A stretch of DNA of 14,675 nt from an uncultured Alistipes sp. Its GTDB lineage: Bacteria; Bacteroidota; Bacteroidia; Bacteroidales; Rikenellaceae. Made by a program: the position numbers and the translations under genes. Below are positions 7,608 through 14,674 of this stretch, piece by piece. Below the pieces are notes generated by a model. It saw nothing but the letters and a program-made list of their open reading frames with translations, did not search any database and was not told the origin of the DNA. Positions within the stretch are counted from its first letter, which is position 1, and each line of letters opens with the position of its first letter. The DNA lies in the NCBI GenBank assembly GCA_904502075.1, contig CAJGDL010000034.1:1-14675 (forward strand). Reading direction: 5' to 3'.

Positions 7608-8608
7608 AACGTCTTCTCTCGCTCACGATTATAGCCCTTGTGGCCTTTGCTATGGGGCTTCGAGCCCAGTCGCAGCCGCCGCGTGTGTCGGCCACTGTGG
7701 AGCCCGATACAATCCGTATCGGTGACTGCTTCACCTATTCGATCGAGGTCGCGCGCGACTTGGCGCAGGTCGCTGAATTCCCGAAATTCAGACACGAAAA
7801 ACGGGAGGGAGAGGCCGATGTGGAACTCGTGGAGGAGTTCCCGGCTGACACCCTGAAACGCGAGGGGCGTATGTTGTATCTGCGCAAGCGTTACCGCATG
7901 CAGGCCTTCGATGAGGGACTTATTCACCTAGGGCGTGCGATGGTACTCTATGCCGACAAGAACATGGTTGATACCCTCTACGCCGAGGATTCACTCCGCT
8001 TGGTGGTGGCTCCGATCGAGATCGACTCGGCCGCTATGGCGGCAGGGGTGCGCGATCTGAAGCCCCAAAGAAACCTCTCGTTCAAATTCGGCGAGGTGAG
8101 TGGCTATCTGCTGTGGGGGCTCCTCGCTCTGCTTCTGATCGCCGTTGCCTTCTACTTGATAAGGCGCGAGTTGGCACGCCGTGGCAAGAAGTTGGGCGAC
8201 CTCTTCAAGCCTGCTCCGCCCCTTCCGCCCCATGTGGTGGCCATCCGTGCGCTCGAGGAGTTGCACCACCGCAAACTTTGGCAGCATGGCAACTACAAAG
8301 GCTACTACTCGGAACTTACCGATATCCTGCGTACCTACCTGGATGGTCGCTACGGCATCGGAGCCATGGAGATGACCTCGGACGAGATCATCGAGGCGCT
8401 CCGTTCGCTCTCTCAAGAAGAGTTGCCCAAGAAGGCGGCGATGGATCTCGGAGCCATCCTGCGCAACGGAGATTTGGTGAAATTTGCCAAGTTCGAGCCC
8501 GAGGCCGAGCAGAATGAAAACGACTACACGAAGGCCTACTACTTTGTCGAGGAGACCAAACTCCAGGAGGAGGTTCCCTCGGAGGGGGAGGGGGTCGTTA
8601 ATGGCTGA
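7604..8608 (+). CDS. BatD-like single-TM protein of the aerotolerance cluster
   Basis: A 334-residue protein with a signal peptide (MKRLLSLTIIALVAFAMGLRAQ). A periplasmic beta-rich domain (about 24-160) begins VSATVEPDTIRIGDCFTYSI, which resembles the N-terminal strand pattern of BatD/oxygen-tolerance proteins. One transmembrane helix (about 167-187, GYLLWGLLALLLIAVAFYLI) is followed by a basic stop-transfer and a cytosolic helical domain of about 145 residues. It occupies the slot of the membrane protein usually found between DUF58 and batA in Bacteroidales; it is much shorter than a full BatD (about 600 residues). It could anchor or regulate the MoxR/VWA complex through the cytosolic tail. 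The start overlaps the DUF58 stop, and the next gene follows after 2 bases. The family assignment is by architecture and context, not a diagnostic motif. Confidence 0.85.
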   Translation: MKRLLSLTIIALVAFAMGLRAQSQPPRVSATVEPDTIRIGDCFTYSIEVARDLAQVAEFPKFRHEKREGEADVELVEEFPADTLKREGRMLYLRKRYRMQAFDEGLIHLGRAMVLYADKNMVDTLYAEDSLRLVVAPIEIDSAAMAAGVRDLKPQRNLSFKFGEVSGYLLWGLLALLLIAVAFYLIRRELARRGKKLGDLFKPAPPLPPHVVAIRALEELHHRKLWQHGNYKGYYSELTDILRTYLDGRYGIGAMEMTSDEIIEALRSLSQEELPKKAAMDLGAILRNGDLVKFAKFEPEAEQNENDYTKAYYFVEETKLQEEVPSEGEGVVNG

Positions 8609-8610
8609 AA

Positions 8611-9369
8611 ATGATGAAAAGAGGAGTCATGGATAAGATGATTATGCCGCGCATGAGGTGGTTGGGAGTGCTCCTCCTGCTGCTTGTCGCATTGCCTGCT
8701 TGGGCACAGAAGTATCCCGAGCGCAGTTTGGTGCGCCGTGGCAATCGTGCCTTCGAAAGCGAGAAGTACGACCGCAGTATCGACCGCTACCGCGAGGCCG
8801 GAGAGTTTGCTCCCGAGTGCTGGGAGGCAACCTACAACCTCGGCAATGCCCTCTACCGCACCGAGCAGTACGACAAGGCGGCCGAGGCTCTGCGGCGGGC
8901 GGCTGCAGATTCGCTCCGCACTCCCGAGGAGCGGGCCGAAGCCTACTACAACCTGGCTGATGTGCAGTATAAACAGCAGAAGTTGCCCGAGGCTCTGGAG
9001 AGTCTGAAATCCTCTCTGCGGTTGAACCCTGCCGACGAGGATGCCAAGTTCAACTATACGCTCATCAAACGGCAGATGCAGCAGCAGGAGAACGAGCAGA
9101 ATCAAGACCAGCAGCAACAGCAACAACAACAGCAGAACCAGGATCAGCAGCAGAACCAGGATCAACAGAATCCGCAGCAGGAGCAACAACCCGAGCAGCA
9201 ACAGGGAGAACCCCAGGAGCAGCAAGCAGAGCCTCAACCTCAGGAGGGATCGCTCTCCGATCAGGAGTTGGAGCAGATGCTCGAGGCAATTCAGGCACAG
9301 GAGGATGAGACCCAGGAGAAGCTCAAAGAGAGGCGGGCTGTGGTTGTGAAGGGGAATAAAAACTGGTAA
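8611..9369 (+). CDS. batC: BatC-like TPR protein with glutamine-rich tail
   Basis: A 252-residue protein. A hydrophobic signal segment (RWLGVLLLLLVALPAWAQ, about residues 16-33) follows an n-region with several in-frame ATGs (8611, 8614, 8629, 8638, 8644, 8653). The first is given because it lies 2 bases after the preceding stop; 8653 is also plausible. Three TPR-like units (about 35-150) include LVRRGNRAFESEKYDRSIDRY, AFESEKYDRSIDRYREAGEF, ATYNLGNALYRTEQYDKAAE and AYYNLADVQYKQQKLPEALE. They are followed by a Gln/Asn/Glu-rich low-complexity tract (about 155-213) and a short basic end finishing KNW, as in Bacteroidales BatC-type proteins. Aerotolerance TPR proteins are thought to scaffold periplasmic assemblies with BatA/BatB. 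Here the gene precedes batA rather than following batB. A long palindrome starts at its stop codon. Confidence 0.83.
   Translation: MMKRGVMDKMIMPRMRWLGVLLLLLVALPAWAQKYPERSLVRRGNRAFESEKYDRSIDRYREAGEFAPECWEATYNLGNALYRTEQYDKAAEALRRAAADSLRTPEERAEAYYNLADVQYKQQKLPEALESLKSSLRLNPADEDAKFNYTLIKRQMQQQENEQNQDQQQQQQQQQNQDQQQNQDQQNPQQEQQPEQQQGEPQEQQAEPQPQEGSLSDQELEQMLEAIQAQEDETQEKLKERRAVVVKGNKNW
9065..9250 (+). repeat. CAG/CAA-rich low-complexity tract inside the batC-like gene
   Basis: About 60 codons dominated by CAG and CAA, including nine consecutive glutamines, encode a disordered Gln/Asn/Glu/Pro linker. The mix of CAG and CAA argues against recent pure triplet slippage, but the tract is a plausible length-variable region between strains. 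Its complement gives a spurious poly-leucine reading on the minus strand. Confidence 0.85.
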
Positions 9370-9494
9370 TTTTTTGATTTTATAGGGCATCTTTTCCTTC
9401 TCCTTGCTTGGCAAGAATGGGTAGTACCCGAAGTACAACCCATCTATGGCAATCGTCGGTCGAAGAAAAATCTGCTCCTCTAAAATCAAAAAAT
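9369..9494. repeat. Long imperfect palindrome (REP/MITE-like) after the batC-like gene
   Basis: The ends are an 18-base inverted repeat with one mismatch (9369-9386 against 9477-9494, ATTTTTTGATTTTATAGG type). The centre is ATGGGTAGTAC(CCGAA)GTACAACCCAT at 9417-9443 with one mismatch. Between them, partly pairing arms include CTTTTCCTTC against GAAGAAAAATC. The left end is the last base of the TAA stop. It has the same architecture as the array after moxR but a different sequence. Confidence 0.87.
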
Positions 9495-9496
9495 AG

Positions 9497-9540
9497 TGCA
9501 TAGGAAGGCTCACGGGTAAATCCTGCACCTACGCATTTTT
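9497..9540 (+). terminator. Possible weak intrinsic terminator before batA
   Basis: TGCATAGG (9497-9504) pairs with CCTACGCA (9528-9535) with one mismatch, with an inner AGG/CCT, and is followed directly by five T residues (9536-9540). The stem is short and the loop large, so termination would be partial at best. It would separate the DUF58-BatD-BatC block from batA. Confidence 0.35.
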
Positions 9541-9574
9541 CCCTTGCCTCCGTTGATTAGACTTTTTTGAAAAA

Positions 9575-10567
9575 ATGGAATACAGCTTTCATTCGCCCCA
9601 CTGGTTGTGGGCTTTGTTGATCCTCATCCCGATGGTGGGGTGGTATCTCTACCGTACCTTGAAAGGGGGAGCAACCCTTCAGTTTTCTACCCTCCAAGGG
9701 TTGAAGCGTGCTCCGCGCACTTGGCGTTACTACTTACGTCATCTCCCTTTCGTCTTGCGCTGTGCTGCCGTGGCGTTGATGATTCTTGCCTTGGCACGAC
9801 CGCGAACCTCGGAGCACAACACCAATACCTCGACCGAGGGTATCGATATCGTGCTGGCACTCGATATCTCGGGTTCGATGTTGGCTCGTGACTTCAAGCC
9901 CGACCGCTTGGAGGCCGCCAAGCAGATGGCCGGAGAGTTTATTGCCGATCGTGCGGGTGACCGCATCGGTCTCACGGTCTTTGCCGGGGAGGCCTTCACG
10001 CAGAGTCCCCTGACGACCGACTATGCCACGTTGCAGACCCTTTTGGCTCGTCTGCGAAGCGGTATCATCGAGGATGGTACGGCCATCGGTAACGGATTGG
10101 CTACGGCTATCAACCGACTGCGCGAGAGCGAGGCCAAATCGAAGGTGGTGATCCTCTTGACCGATGGCGTGAACAACCGCGGACAGATCGCCCCGCTGAT
10201 GGCGGCCGAGATCGCCCGCGAAACGGGTATCCGTGTCTATACGATCGGTGTCGGAACGCGCGGAGAGGCTCCCTATCCGGCCTACGATATGTTTGGAAAG
10301 TTGACCTTCATCAAGCAACCGGTGGAGATCGACGAAAAGACCCTCGGAAAGATTGCCGAACTCACCGGCGGCCGTTATTTCCGTGCGACAAATAACGAAG
10401 CGTTGCGAGCCATCTATGAGGAGATCAATCAATTGGAGAAGAGCAAGGTGGAGGTTTTCGAGTTTACGACCTACAACGAAAAGTTTATGCCCCTCTTATT
10501 CCTGGCCCTTCTCCTTGTGGTGGCAGAGATTCTGCTCACGAAATTGCTGTTTAATCGCTTGCCGTAA
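9575..10567 (+). CDS. batA: BatA, VWA-domain inner-membrane aerotolerance protein
   Basis: A 330-residue membrane protein. Hydrophobic segments lie at about 10-27 (LWALLILIPMVGWYLY) and 58-75 (PFVLRCAAVALMILALA), with a last helix near 307-325 (FMPLLFLALLLVVAEILL). The VWA domain lies between (about 90-290), with a complete-looking MIDAS: DISGS (D97, S99, S101), the Thr in LTTD (T147/T148) and LTDG (D197). Bat proteins were named from Bacteroides aerotolerance work; the molecular function remains uncertain. It pairs with BatB, 83 bases downstream, which has the same layout. It is separated from the batC-like gene by 205 bases containing a palindrome. The start is the only ATG that places the first hydrophobic helix correctly. 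No convincing promoter is seen just upstream, although the run TTAGACTTTTTTG (9557-9569) is loosely -7-like. Confidence 0.93.
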   Translation: MEYSFHSPHWLWALLILIPMVGWYLYRTLKGGATLQFSTLQGLKRAPRTWRYYLRHLPFVLRCAAVALMILALARPRTSEHNTNTSTEGIDIVLALDISGSMLARDFKPDRLEAAKQMAGEFIADRAGDRIGLTVFAGEAFTQSPLTTDYATLQTLLARLRSGIIEDGTAIGNGLATAINRLRESEAKSKVVILLTDGVNNRGQIAPLMAAEIARETGIRVYTIGVGTRGEAPYPAYDMFGKLTFIKQPVEIDEKTLGKIAELTGGRYFRATNNEALRAIYEEINQLEKSKVEVFEFTTYNEKFMPLLFLALLLVVAEILLTKLLFNRLP

Positions 10568-10650
10568 GCCAACTCGATTTTCAGAATCACTTCTTCCGAA
10601 ACGAATGATATAAATTGAAAAATAACCCGATATAAACCCTTGCTCCATAG

Positions 10651-11673
10651 ATGTTTAGATTTGCTTATCCGGCCGCTTTGTGGCTCTTGATTTTGATCCC
10701 GCTTGTGGTGGTTCTCTACGGAGTGGCTGCCGTGCGCCGTCGTCGTCGTTTGGCTCGTTTTGGAGAATCTACGACCCTTCGAGCCTTGATGCCCGACTAC
10801 TCCAAGGGACGCAATGTTTTGAAGATGCTTCTGCTGCTCGTGTCGCTCTTCTTTTTGGTGATTGCCGTGGCGCGTCCGCAGTTTGGCTCGAAGTTGAAGG
10901 AGGAGAAGAGCGAAGGAATTGAGATGATGCTTGTGGTCGATGTCTCGAACTCGATGCTGGCCGAGGACTTCGAACCCTCGCGCCTCGAGCGCACGAAGTA
11001 TGCCATCGGCAAGCTCTTCGAAGGGCTCAAGCAGGATCGTGTGGGGCTCGTGGTCTTTGCCGGAGAGGCGAAGGTGCAGCTCCCGATTACGACCGACTAC
11101 CGCATGGCGCGCGCCTTTACGAAGCGGATCTCTCCCTCGCTGGTATCGGTGCAGGGTACCGACCTGGCCCAGGCCTTGTCGTTGGCTACGATCTCCTTTT
11201 CGAGTACTACGGGGGTGAATCGCAGTCGGGCCATTATTTTGATCACCGATGGTGAGGGACATTCCGGAGATATAATGGCCGCTGCCGAGCAGGCCAAGGC
11301 CGAGGGAATTCGTATCTACACGATCGGTATCGGAACGCCCGAGGGGGCTCCGATTCAGATCGACGGAGAGTTCCTCAAGGATGAGAAGGGCGATATGGTG
11401 GTAACCAAACTCGACGAGGCGACCCTGGAGTCGATTGCCCAAGCCACCGATGGCCTTTATGTGCGTGCCTCGAAGCAGGATTTGGGTCTTGATGAGGTGG
11501 TGCGTGAGATCAATGCAATGGAGAAGAGCGAGTTGGAGACCCTGCGCTTCGAGGAGTATAACGAGCAGTATGCTTATGCCCTGGTGGTGGCTTTGGTGCT
11601 TCTGCTCTTGGAGTTTGCGCTCTTGGATCGTCGCAACCCGTTGCTCTCTCACCTCAATATTTTCAGACGTTAA
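10651..11673 (+). CDS. batB: BatB, VWA-domain inner-membrane aerotolerance protein
   Basis: A 340-residue paralogue of BatA. Helices lie at about 7-25 (AALWLLILIPLVVVLYGV) and 57-75 (LKMLLLLVSLFFLVIAVA), with a C-terminal helix near 309-327 (AYALVVALVLLLLEFALL). The VWA domain has MIDAS residues D97, S99 and S101 (DVSNS), the Thr in ITTD (T147/T148) and D200 (ITDG). The first two motifs fall at the same residue numbers as in BatA, which supports a tandem duplication. It differs in having a basic Arg-rich stretch after helix 1 and a charged insert (KDEKGD) near 250. The upstream 83-base gap contains AT-rich sequence but no exact TAnnTTTG box. The UbiD-family gene starts 7 bases after its stop, so the two are probably co-transcribed. 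Confidence 0.93.
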   Translation: MFRFAYPAALWLLILIPLVVVLYGVAAVRRRRRLARFGESTTLRALMPDYSKGRNVLKMLLLLVSLFFLVIAVARPQFGSKLKEEKSEGIEMMLVVDVSNSMLAEDFEPSRLERTKYAIGKLFEGLKQDRVGLVVFAGEAKVQLPITTDYRMARAFTKRISPSLVSVQGTDLAQALSLATISFSSTTGVNRSRAIILITDGEGHSGDIMAAAEQAKAEGIRIYTIGIGTPEGAPIQIDGEFLKDEKGDMVVTKLDEATLESIAQATDGLYVRASKQDLGLDEVVREINAMEKSELETLRFEEYNEQYAYALVVALVLLLLEFALLDRRNPLLSHLNIFRR

Positions 11674-11680
11674 AGAGAGT

Positions 11681-13531
11681 ATGTATCGTTCGCTTGCAAC
11701 CTACCTCGAACGCTTGGAGCGCGAGGGTGAGTTGGTGCGGGTTAAGGTGCCCGTATCGACCGAATACGAAATAGCAGAGATCACCGACCGCCTCTCCAAG
11801 ACCCCGGGGGGCGGTCCGGCTCTTTTGTTCGAACAGACCGGAAGCGATTTCCCGGTCGTAACCAATATGATGGGGTCCGATCGCCGTATGGCCCTGGCCC
11901 TGGGCGTGGAGCGCCTGGAGGAGATCGGCGAACGCATCGACTCCCTGCTTAAGCAGGCCACCACGCCGCCCGATGGGTTGTGGGGCAAACTCAAGATGTT
12001 GCCCCTATTGGCCGAGGTGTCGCGCTGGATGCCCCGCACCCGCAAGGGGCGCGGTGCCGCGCAGGAGGTGGTTTGGCAGGGCGACGAGGTGGATCTCACC
12101 AAGCTCCCGATTCTTAAGTGTTGGCCTTGTGACGGAGGTCGTTTTGTTACTCTCCCGATGGTCAATACGATCGACCCCGAGACAGGTATTCGCAATGTGG
12201 GAATGTACCGCATGCAGCTCTTTGATCGCAACACCACGGGCATGCATTGGCACCTGCATAAGACCGGAGCCCGCCACTACGAGGCCTACAAGCGTTTGGG
12301 GCGCAAGATGCCCGTGACGGTGGCCTTGGGAGGTGATCCCGCCTATACCTATGCCGCTACGGCCCCCATGCCCGACAACATGGACGAATACCTCTTGGCC
12401 GGCTTTTTGCGCCGCAAACCGGTAACGCTTGTCAAGTCGCTCACGAACGACATTTTTATCCCCGAAGATTGCGATTTCGTGATCGAGGGCTATGTCGATC
12501 CCGCGGAGGAGAAGGTGGTGGAGGGGCCCTTTGGCGACCATACGGGCTTCTACTCGCTCACGGATCGCTATCCGCGCCTCCATGTGACGGCGATCACCCA
12601 TCGCCGTGCGGCCGTGTGGCCCGCGACGATTGTGGGCGTTCCTCCCCAGGAGGATGCCTACATTGCCAAGGCTACGGAGCGGATCTTCCTGGCTCCGATC
12701 CGCCTGGCCGTGCAGCCCGAGGTGCGCGATCTTTGGATGCCCACGGCCGGTACGGCCCACAACCTGGCCGTGGTCTCGATCGACCATCGCTACGAGGGGC
12801 AGGCCCGCAAGGTGGCCCAGGGGCTTTGGGGGGCCGGACAGATGATGTTCAACAAATATCTGATGGTAACCTCTTCGGCGTGTGATATTCGCTCCTTGGA
12901 CTCCCTGGCAGCCCTTATCCGCCGGGTGGATCCCGTGCGCGACATCCACTTCGGTGAGGGGGTGCTCGATGTGTTGGATCATGCCACGGCTACCTGCGGT
13001 TATGGGGGAAAGGCCTTTCTCGATGCCTCGCGGATCGACCCCGCGACTCCCGAGCCCAAGATCACGCTTCCGCGCAGTTACGAGCCCGTCGGCGGGGTGC
13101 AGTTGGTCAATACTGCCTTTGTCGAGCGGTGGAGTACGCTGGTGCTCTATGCCGACCGCGACTGCTACGACGAGGTCGATGTGCCGGCCTATTTGGAGCG
13201 CAACAACCTGCGCGGAATCCATTTTGTCCTGCTCTTCGATTACCGCGCGGCCGGTTTCATGAACGACGAGGATCTCTTGTGGTTGGCCGCAGCCAATACC
13301 GACCCCGGGCGCGATCTCTCGCTTTGGGAGGGGTCGCTTATCCTCGATGCCCGAAGCAAACGCCCCGGGGTGGGGAAGAACCCCGCCCGTTTTCCCAATA
13401 TCGTAACCTCGATTCCCGAGACGATCCATCGGGTGGATGAGCGGTGGAGTGAGTATGGGCTGGGAGAGTTAGTCCCCTCGCCCTCGCGTCGCTACCGCAA
13501 ACTTTGGCTCTCGGACGAAGCACAGTGGTAA
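11681..13531 (+). CDS. UbiD-family prenylated-FMN decarboxylase
   Basis: A 616-residue cytosolic enzyme of the UbiD family, which uses prenylated FMN made by a UbiX partner (not in this window) to (de)carboxylate aromatic or alpha,beta-unsaturated acids. Family marks seen: PGGGPALLF near 43, GMYRMQ with R177 followed by the HWHLHK segment, GGDPAYTYAATAPMP, and EGPFGDHTGFYS with E281. R177 with the nearby acidic residues (E276/E277, E281) fits the conserved Arg-Glu-Glu active-site set. It is longer than E. coli UbiD (about 497), as in many Bacteroidota forms often labelled menaquinone-biosynthesis decarboxylase. The substrate cannot be read from sequence, so I give no symbol. The frame is open further upstream within batB, but the first ATG that starts the family N-terminus (MYRSLATYLERLEREGELVR) is at 11681, 7 bases after the batB stop. 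Confidence 0.92.
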   Translation: MYRSLATYLERLEREGELVRVKVPVSTEYEIAEITDRLSKTPGGGPALLFEQTGSDFPVVTNMMGSDRRMALALGVERLEEIGERIDSLLKQATTPPDGLWGKLKMLPLLAEVSRWMPRTRKGRGAAQEVVWQGDEVDLTKLPILKCWPCDGGRFVTLPMVNTIDPETGIRNVGMYRMQLFDRNTTGMHWHLHKTGARHYEAYKRLGRKMPVTVALGGDPAYTYAATAPMPDNMDEYLLAGFLRRKPVTLVKSLTNDIFIPEDCDFVIEGYVDPAEEKVVEGPFGDHTGFYSLTDRYPRLHVTAITHRRAAVWPATIVGVPPQEDAYIAKATERIFLAPIRLAVQPEVRDLWMPTAGTAHNLAVVSIDHRYEGQARKVAQGLWGAGQMMFNKYLMVTSSACDIRSLDSLAALIRRVDPVRDIHFGEGVLDVLDHATATCGYGGKAFLDASRIDPATPEPKITLPRSYEPVGGVQLVNTAFVERWSTLVLYADRDCYDEVDVPAYLERNNLRGIHFVLLFDYRAAGFMNDEDLLWLAAANTDPGRDLSLWEGSLILDARSKRPGVGKNPARFPNIVTSIPETIHRVDERWSEYGLGELVPSPSRRYRKLWLSDEAQW

Positions 13532-13543
13532 ACCGTCTGGCCT

Positions 13544-14614
13544 ATGGGGTACTTTGATTCGCGAGAGATTCGGGGGCTGATGCTCTTCATTCCGCTGATG
13601 CTTTTGGTGGGGGTAGGGTGGTTTGTGGTCGAGGTGCGCCGCATGGATCACCGCGTGGAGACTCTGCAACTGGCCGATGATCCCCTGCCGGCTGACTCGA
13701 TCCACCTCTTTTATTTCGACCCCAACACGATCTCCTACGACTCGCTCAAGTTGCTCGGCTTCTCGAAGATGCAGGCACGTCAACTGCTTCACTACCGCGC
13801 GGCGGGCAAGGTCTACCGCATGGCCGAGGATTTGGATGGGATCTACGGCATGACCGATTCGCTCTTTCAGCGTGTTCGGCCCTATGTGCGCATCGGCCGT
13901 GAATATGCCTTTCAACCCAAGGCCCAGGGTGCTTGGCGAGAGTTTGACTCGGCTCCCCGTCGCACGTTCCAACCCCCGAAAGCGGCCATCCCGATCGACA
14001 GCCTCACGGTGGAGGTGTTGCGTGCCATGGGATTCTCGATCCGTTGGAGCGAGGCCTTTGTCGATTGCCACCGCCGCCGTGGCATCCGCTCCACTGAGGA
14101 GATGCGCGAACTGAATTTTATTGGGGATTCGATTACCGACCTATTGACCCCCTGGCTCCTCTTCCCCGCCCCCAAGCAGGACCCCTTTGAGGCCCCCGTG
14201 GAGCTCAACGGGGCCGATTCGGCCACCCTTCGGTCGGTCTACGGTATTGGCGAAAAGACGGTCATGGAGATCATTCGCTACCGCAACAGGCTCGGTGGAT
14301 TCCACCGTGTAGAGCAACTTGCGGAGGTAAAAGGGGTAACAGAGGCCAATTATGAGAAAATTTTGCAACAAATTTGGTGCGATTCCTTTCAAATTCAAAA
14401 AATTGATATTAACTTTGCGCCCGCTGAGCGCATAAAGGGTCATCCCTATATGGAGCCGCGCACATTTAGAAAACTAATAAGCAAGCGACAACAGCGCAAA
14501 TCGAAAGGAGGTTGGAGTACCGTAGAAGAGATGGTTGAAGAGGACATATTGACACCCGACGAGGCCCAAAGGCTGCGTCCCTATCTTCGTTTCGGTACAC
14601 AAGAATCCGAGTAG
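13544..14614 (+). CDS. Membrane-anchored helix-hairpin-helix (ComEA-like) protein
   Basis: A 356-residue protein with one N-terminal membrane helix (about 10-28, LMLFIPLMLLVGVGWFVV) and no signal cleavage site. Four HhH-type units follow. Units near 55-115 (YDSLKLLGFSKMQARQLLHY) and 150-207 (LTVEVLRAMGFSIRWSEAF) are degenerate. The unit near 219-280 is the canonical ComEA pattern (GIGEKTVMEIIRYRNRLGGF), and the last is near 286-352. HhH motifs bind DNA backbone non-specifically. ComEA homologues receive DNA in competence, but this multi-HhH Bacteroidota form is of unproven function. It starts 12 bases after the UbiD-family stop and is probably co-transcribed. The final third (about 14340-14530) is visibly more AT-rich than the rest and contains a consensus -7 box. 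Confidence 0.88.
   Translation: MGYFDSREIRGLMLFIPLMLLVGVGWFVVEVRRMDHRVETLQLADDPLPADSIHLFYFDPNTISYDSLKLLGFSKMQARQLLHYRAAGKVYRMAEDLDGIYGMTDSLFQRVRPYVRIGREYAFQPKAQGAWREFDSAPRRTFQPPKAAIPIDSLTVEVLRAMGFSIRWSEAFVDCHRRRGIRSTEEMRELNFIGDSITDLLTPWLLFPAPKQDPFEAPVELNGADSATLRSVYGIGEKTVMEIIRYRNRLGGFHRVEQLAEVKGVTEANYEKILQQIWCDSFQIQKIDINFAPAERIKGHPYMEPRTFRKLISKRQQRKSKGGWSTVEEMVEEDILTPDEAQRLRPYLRFGTQESE
14387..14417 (+). promoter_or_regulatory. Possible internal Bacteroidota promoter inside the HhH gene
   Basis: TAACTTTG at 14410-14417 matches the -7 consensus TAnnTTTG exactly. TTTC at 14387-14390 is a three-of-four -33 match with 19-base spacing, inside the expected range. It lies in an unusually AT-rich patch of coding sequence. 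It would drive whatever lies beyond the window end, or a truncated transcript of the last HhH unit. The match could be chance. Confidence 0.4.
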
Positions 14615-14660
14615 CGTGTTGCAAAAGTCAAAAAAGGCGAGGTGGAGCCTGCAAAGTAGA

Positions 14661-14674
14661 GGGGTAGCGACCCC
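14661..14674 (+). terminator. Possible terminator stem at the window edge
   Basis: GGGGT (14661-14665), loop AGCG, ACCCC (14670-14674), 46 bases after the HhH stop. The window ends before any T-run could be seen, so terminator identity is open. Confidence 0.3.

Noticed and set aside
8539..9528. Minus-strand frame with poly-leucine, resembling a membrane protein
   Set aside because: The leucine runs are simply the complement of the CAG/CAA glutamine tract in the BatC-like gene; the frame crosses into two unrelated regions.
10568..10650. Promoter for batB in the 83-base gap
   Set aside because: TAAATTGA at 10611-10618 is a partial -7 match only; not strong enough to call.
10471..11652. 393-residue minus-strand frame opposite batB
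   Set aside because: Antisense to a VWA protein with intact MIDAS motifs; composition is typical of a shadow frame.
11435..11680. Upstream extension of the UbiD-family reading frame into batB
   Set aside because: This part overlaps batB in another frame and reads as Arg/Ser/Trp-rich nonsense; the family N-terminus starts cleanly at 11681.
12005..13429. 474-residue minus-strand frame opposite the UbiD-family gene
   Set aside because: Antisense to conserved UbiD motifs, His/Gly-rich composition and no domain; a shadow of GC-rich codon bias.
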